Origin: Rhodothermaceae bacterium
GTDB lineage: Bacteria > Bacteroidota > Rhodothermia > Rhodothermales > Bin80
Length of the DNA stretch: 64,000 bases
Direction: 5' to 3'
NCBI GenBank assembly: GCA_009838195.1
Contig: VXSC01000047.1
Location: 1 to 64,000 of the forward strand
The notes under the pieces: generated by a model
Databases searched by the model: none
What the model saw: the letters and a program-made list of their open reading frames with translations, nothing else
What the model was told of the DNA's origin: nothing
Made by a program: the position numbers and the translations under genes
Shown here: one piece after another, positions 62,134 through 64,000 of the stretch
How the letters are laid out: every line of letters begins with the position of its first letter
Position numbering within the stretch: position 1 is the stretch's first letter

Positions 62134-62804
62134 AGTCCAAGTACGCTCTGAAGCTCCTGGATCATGAAATTTGCGACAAAGCGATTTCCCGCCGCATTCA
62201 GGTGGACACCGTCGGTGGTCAATATCCCGTCATAGACCTTATCCTGATTCTGCTCAACCAGATAGGCTTCGAGAGAAGCACGTAGATCACAGAGATGTAC
62301 GTTCTTTTCTTGCGCGACACCGCGCGAAAGTTGCGCGTATTCTGCCAGACGTAGATTCACTTCTGCATCGCTTTCCGTATCCTCTCCAATCACACTGGGG
62401 GTACACAAAAGCACAGCCGCCCCGCTCTCTTCAACGCGATCAATCAACTCTCCGAGACCTTCCTCAAAAGTCTCGGGATCCGTCCCGGTGACATGATCAA
62501 ATTCGAAATGATGCCAGACATCATTGATTCCGATGTAGACCACTACGTGCGTTGGTTCATGTGCCAGAACATCCTCATCCAGCCGTGCCAGCAGGTCGGG
62601 TACCTTATTGCCGCTGATCCCGGCACCCAATACTTCGATCTCCGCATCAAGCGTCTGCAATGAATCTGCAACCAGCGTAACATAACCGCCTGGGTTTACA
62701 CCTGCCTCCGTAATGGAATCGCCCAGAAAAACGATACGTGACTGCGCTAAGCCAGACTGAATAGTCATCAGAGAAAGAAACAGTGCCAAAGATATACTAC
62801 GCAT
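62130..62804 (-). CDS. SGNH/GDSL-family secreted esterase
   Basis: The protein of about 224 residues has a signal peptide (to about GLAQ) and the SGNH blocks: FLGDSITEAG (nucleophile Ser), then a Gly-containing block GAGISGN, then YIGINDVW and finally DGVHLN with the catalytic Asp and His. It probably hydrolyses acyl or acetyl esters in the periplasm. ATG 62804 is preferred because the signal peptide then starts properly. Its stop overlaps the convergent LarA-like stop. Confidence 0.85.
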   Translation of the reverse strand: MRSISLALFLSLMTIQSGLAQSRIVFLGDSITEAGVNPGGYVTLVADSLQTLDAEIEVLGAGISGNKVPDLLARLDEDVLAHEPTHVVVYIGINDVWHHFEFDHVTGTDPETFEEGLGELIDRVEESGAAVLLCTPSVIGEDTESDAEVNLRLAEYAQLSRGVAQEKNVHLCDLRASLEAYLVEQNQDKVYDGILTTDGVHLNAAGNRFVANFMIQELQSVLGL

Positions 62805-62959
62805 GGTGAGAGGGTTCAATTGCTATTCGTGTGACGGAATCTACAAACCAGATCTATATTTTTCCCGATTACTACCGGTGTGTTTGCCGTTGGAGTGGCA
62901 ATTTCGAAGAGCCCAGTGCCGGGAATCATATACTTAACCACACGAAAATATGCCCATTA

Positions 62960-64000
62960 TCAATCTGTTGGTGGGATAAACCGGTAGCGGATGATCGGAG
63001 GATTCACGGCTTCTCCAGTAAGTTCATCTTCCGGATCACCCGCCATATACAATCTCCCGTTCCCGACGGCCTTTGGTCCTTCCGAAAGTCGTGTGCTTAC
63101 AGCTGGAAAACGATCCCTGTGACTGGCAATGACCACTCCTACACCTGGATCAAATTCGTTGACACCGTAGACAATCATGCGTGTCTCGTTATCAAGCACA
63201 AACATTCCCTCCACGCTTGTTGCCTCGGCCTCAGCTTTATCAATCTTTTCAGTAATCTCCAGAAAATTGGATTGATTTATCATTCCAAAATCTGGAAAAT
63301 CCTGAGTTCGCTCCACGAAAAAGTCCGGCATGAATCGGATCAGTCCTGCACGGGATAGTCGGGGAGTGGCATCAAAGTTTTCTGAATATACCCACCAAAC
63401 GTCGTCGTCAAAACATCCCATGACGGATGTCACGCCCGTTGTTAGCATAATGGCTGCTCGTCTTCGGAACTTGGGTGCGGGGAGTGGAAACCAATCAATA
63501 AGTACAAAATCCGAACTATAGGCTCGGATGAAGGTGCTGTCCCGGATATCACGCGGCATGGCAAATATGGTATCCGAGTGTAAGCATAGTCCCCACGTAT
63601 TTAGTGCCAGATCCATATCGGTGATGGTCTGGACGCACTCCCCATTTTGACCTAAAACGATCACCCCCTTGTTAATCAAAACGGCAACATAAGAATCGTT
63701 CAAGAATGAAGCTTGTACGCCGAAATTGAAGTTTGCTTCGGGATTGCAGTCGGTGATTACTGTCGTCCAAACCAATTTTCCGTCTGGTGAAAACACGTAG
63801 ACTCCCTCGCTTTGGGGATCTAGCACCAAGAGCTCCCCGGCAGAATTTACATCCAGCATCCACCTGTTACCAAACAGCACCGAATGGTTGAATCGGATCG
63901 TATCCTCCAACACAAAAAGGTCTCCAAAGTCCGCGTGAGTAGGGACTAAAACCTGGTCAACCGTAGACCTTGAATTGCAACCGGCGATCAAGCAAATCAA
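62960..64000 (-). CDS. Beta-propeller-like lipoprotein, 5'-truncated at window edge
   Basis: The visible 346 residues have a lipobox LIAGC near the start and repeated strand motifs with DG-type turns (VYVFSPDGKLVWTTVI, GVIVLGQNGECVQTI), a six-bladed propeller-like layout. It ends with YRFIPPTD. The start codon probably lies beyond base 64000, since the signal peptide is very short here. Function unknown; similar lipoproteins are common in Bacteroidota. Confidence 0.65.
   Translation of the reverse strand: MICLIAGCNSRSTVDQVLVPTHADFGDLFVLEDTIRFNHSVLFGNRWMLDVNSAGELLVLDPQSEGVYVFSPDGKLVWTTVITDCNPEANFNFGVQASFLNDSYVAVLINKGVIVLGQNGECVQTITDMDLALNTWGLCLHSDTIFAMPRDIRDSTFIRAYSSDFVLIDWFPLPAPKFRRRAAIMLTTGVTSVMGCFDDDVWWVYSENFDATPRLSRAGLIRFMPDFFVERTQDFPDFGMINQSNFLEITEKIDKAEAEATSVEGMFVLDNETRMIVYGVNEFDPGVGVVIASHRDRFPAVSTRLSEGPKAVGNGRLYMAGDPEDELTGEAVNPPIIRYRFIPPTD

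Noticed and set aside
1-64000. CRISPR array, tRNA or rRNA genes
   Set aside because: I saw no regularly spaced repeats and no cloverleaf or rRNA signatures; short repeats near 39453 have only two units.

Overview
The window looks like a chromosome segment from a member of the Rhodothermota/Balneolota side of the Bacteroidota supergroup. The evidence is a C-terminal secretion-sorting domain with the NYPNPFNPST signature at the left edge, PorT-like outer-membrane barrels, many lipoprotein signals, weak Shine-Dalgarno sequences and moderate GC with AT-rich patches. The phylum is inferred from family resemblance only; no rRNA or tRNA gene was seen.

Region 1 (1-1.1 kb): the end of a secreted DUF4397 protein with a strong terminator. 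Region 2 (1.38-17.1 kb): a compact conjugative module. It has RP4/VirB-type genes trbC-D-E-J-L-F, a ribbon-helix-helix accessory protein, a MOBP-type relaxase, a small membrane protein, trbG, trbI and the coupling protein traG. An AT-richer cargo pair follows (a ClpP/crotonase-fold serine protease and a small partner). The opposite strand then carries trbB, a TraF-type pilin peptidase and a soluble two-component pair. This is probably an integrative conjugative element, but no attachment sites were found.

Region 3 (17.5-28.7 kb): an aldose 1-epimerase, then an eleven-gene co-directional run from 18987 to 28485. It encodes two unknown exported proteins, three DUF4402-like pilin subunits, a PapD-like chaperone, a divergent usher-like outer-membrane protein, an ExbB/TolQ-type motor protein, two ExbD/TolR-type proteins, a TonB-architecture protein and a TPR lipoprotein. 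Most junctions overlap by a few bases, which suggests one operon. A proton-driven motor fused genetically to a chaperone-usher pilus is the most novel system in the window.

Region 4 (28.5-33.7 kb): a tandem duplication of an outer-membrane barrel gene together with the end of a convergent small gene, then housekeeping genes on the minus strand (tatA, gatA, sucD, engB). Region 5 (34-42.8 kb): accessory DNA with a HicB-HicA toxin-antitoxin pair, a duplicated block of about 0.7 kb, a sulfatase pseudogene, a roughly 3-kb inserted element (HNH/winged-helix protein, several unknowns and a 49-residue basic protein), an FRG-domain TPR protein and an intact sulfatase.

Region 6 (42.8-64 kb): an AddAB-like helicase-nuclease pair and hemL on the minus strand, then a sialate O-acetylesterase, a TamB-like giant protein, an AlkA-like glycosylase, a DUF1801 protein, a PA0069-type radical SAM protein, an SRPBCC protein, a LarA-like nickel racemase, an SGNH esterase and a truncated lipoprotein. 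These look like ordinary chromosomal genes.
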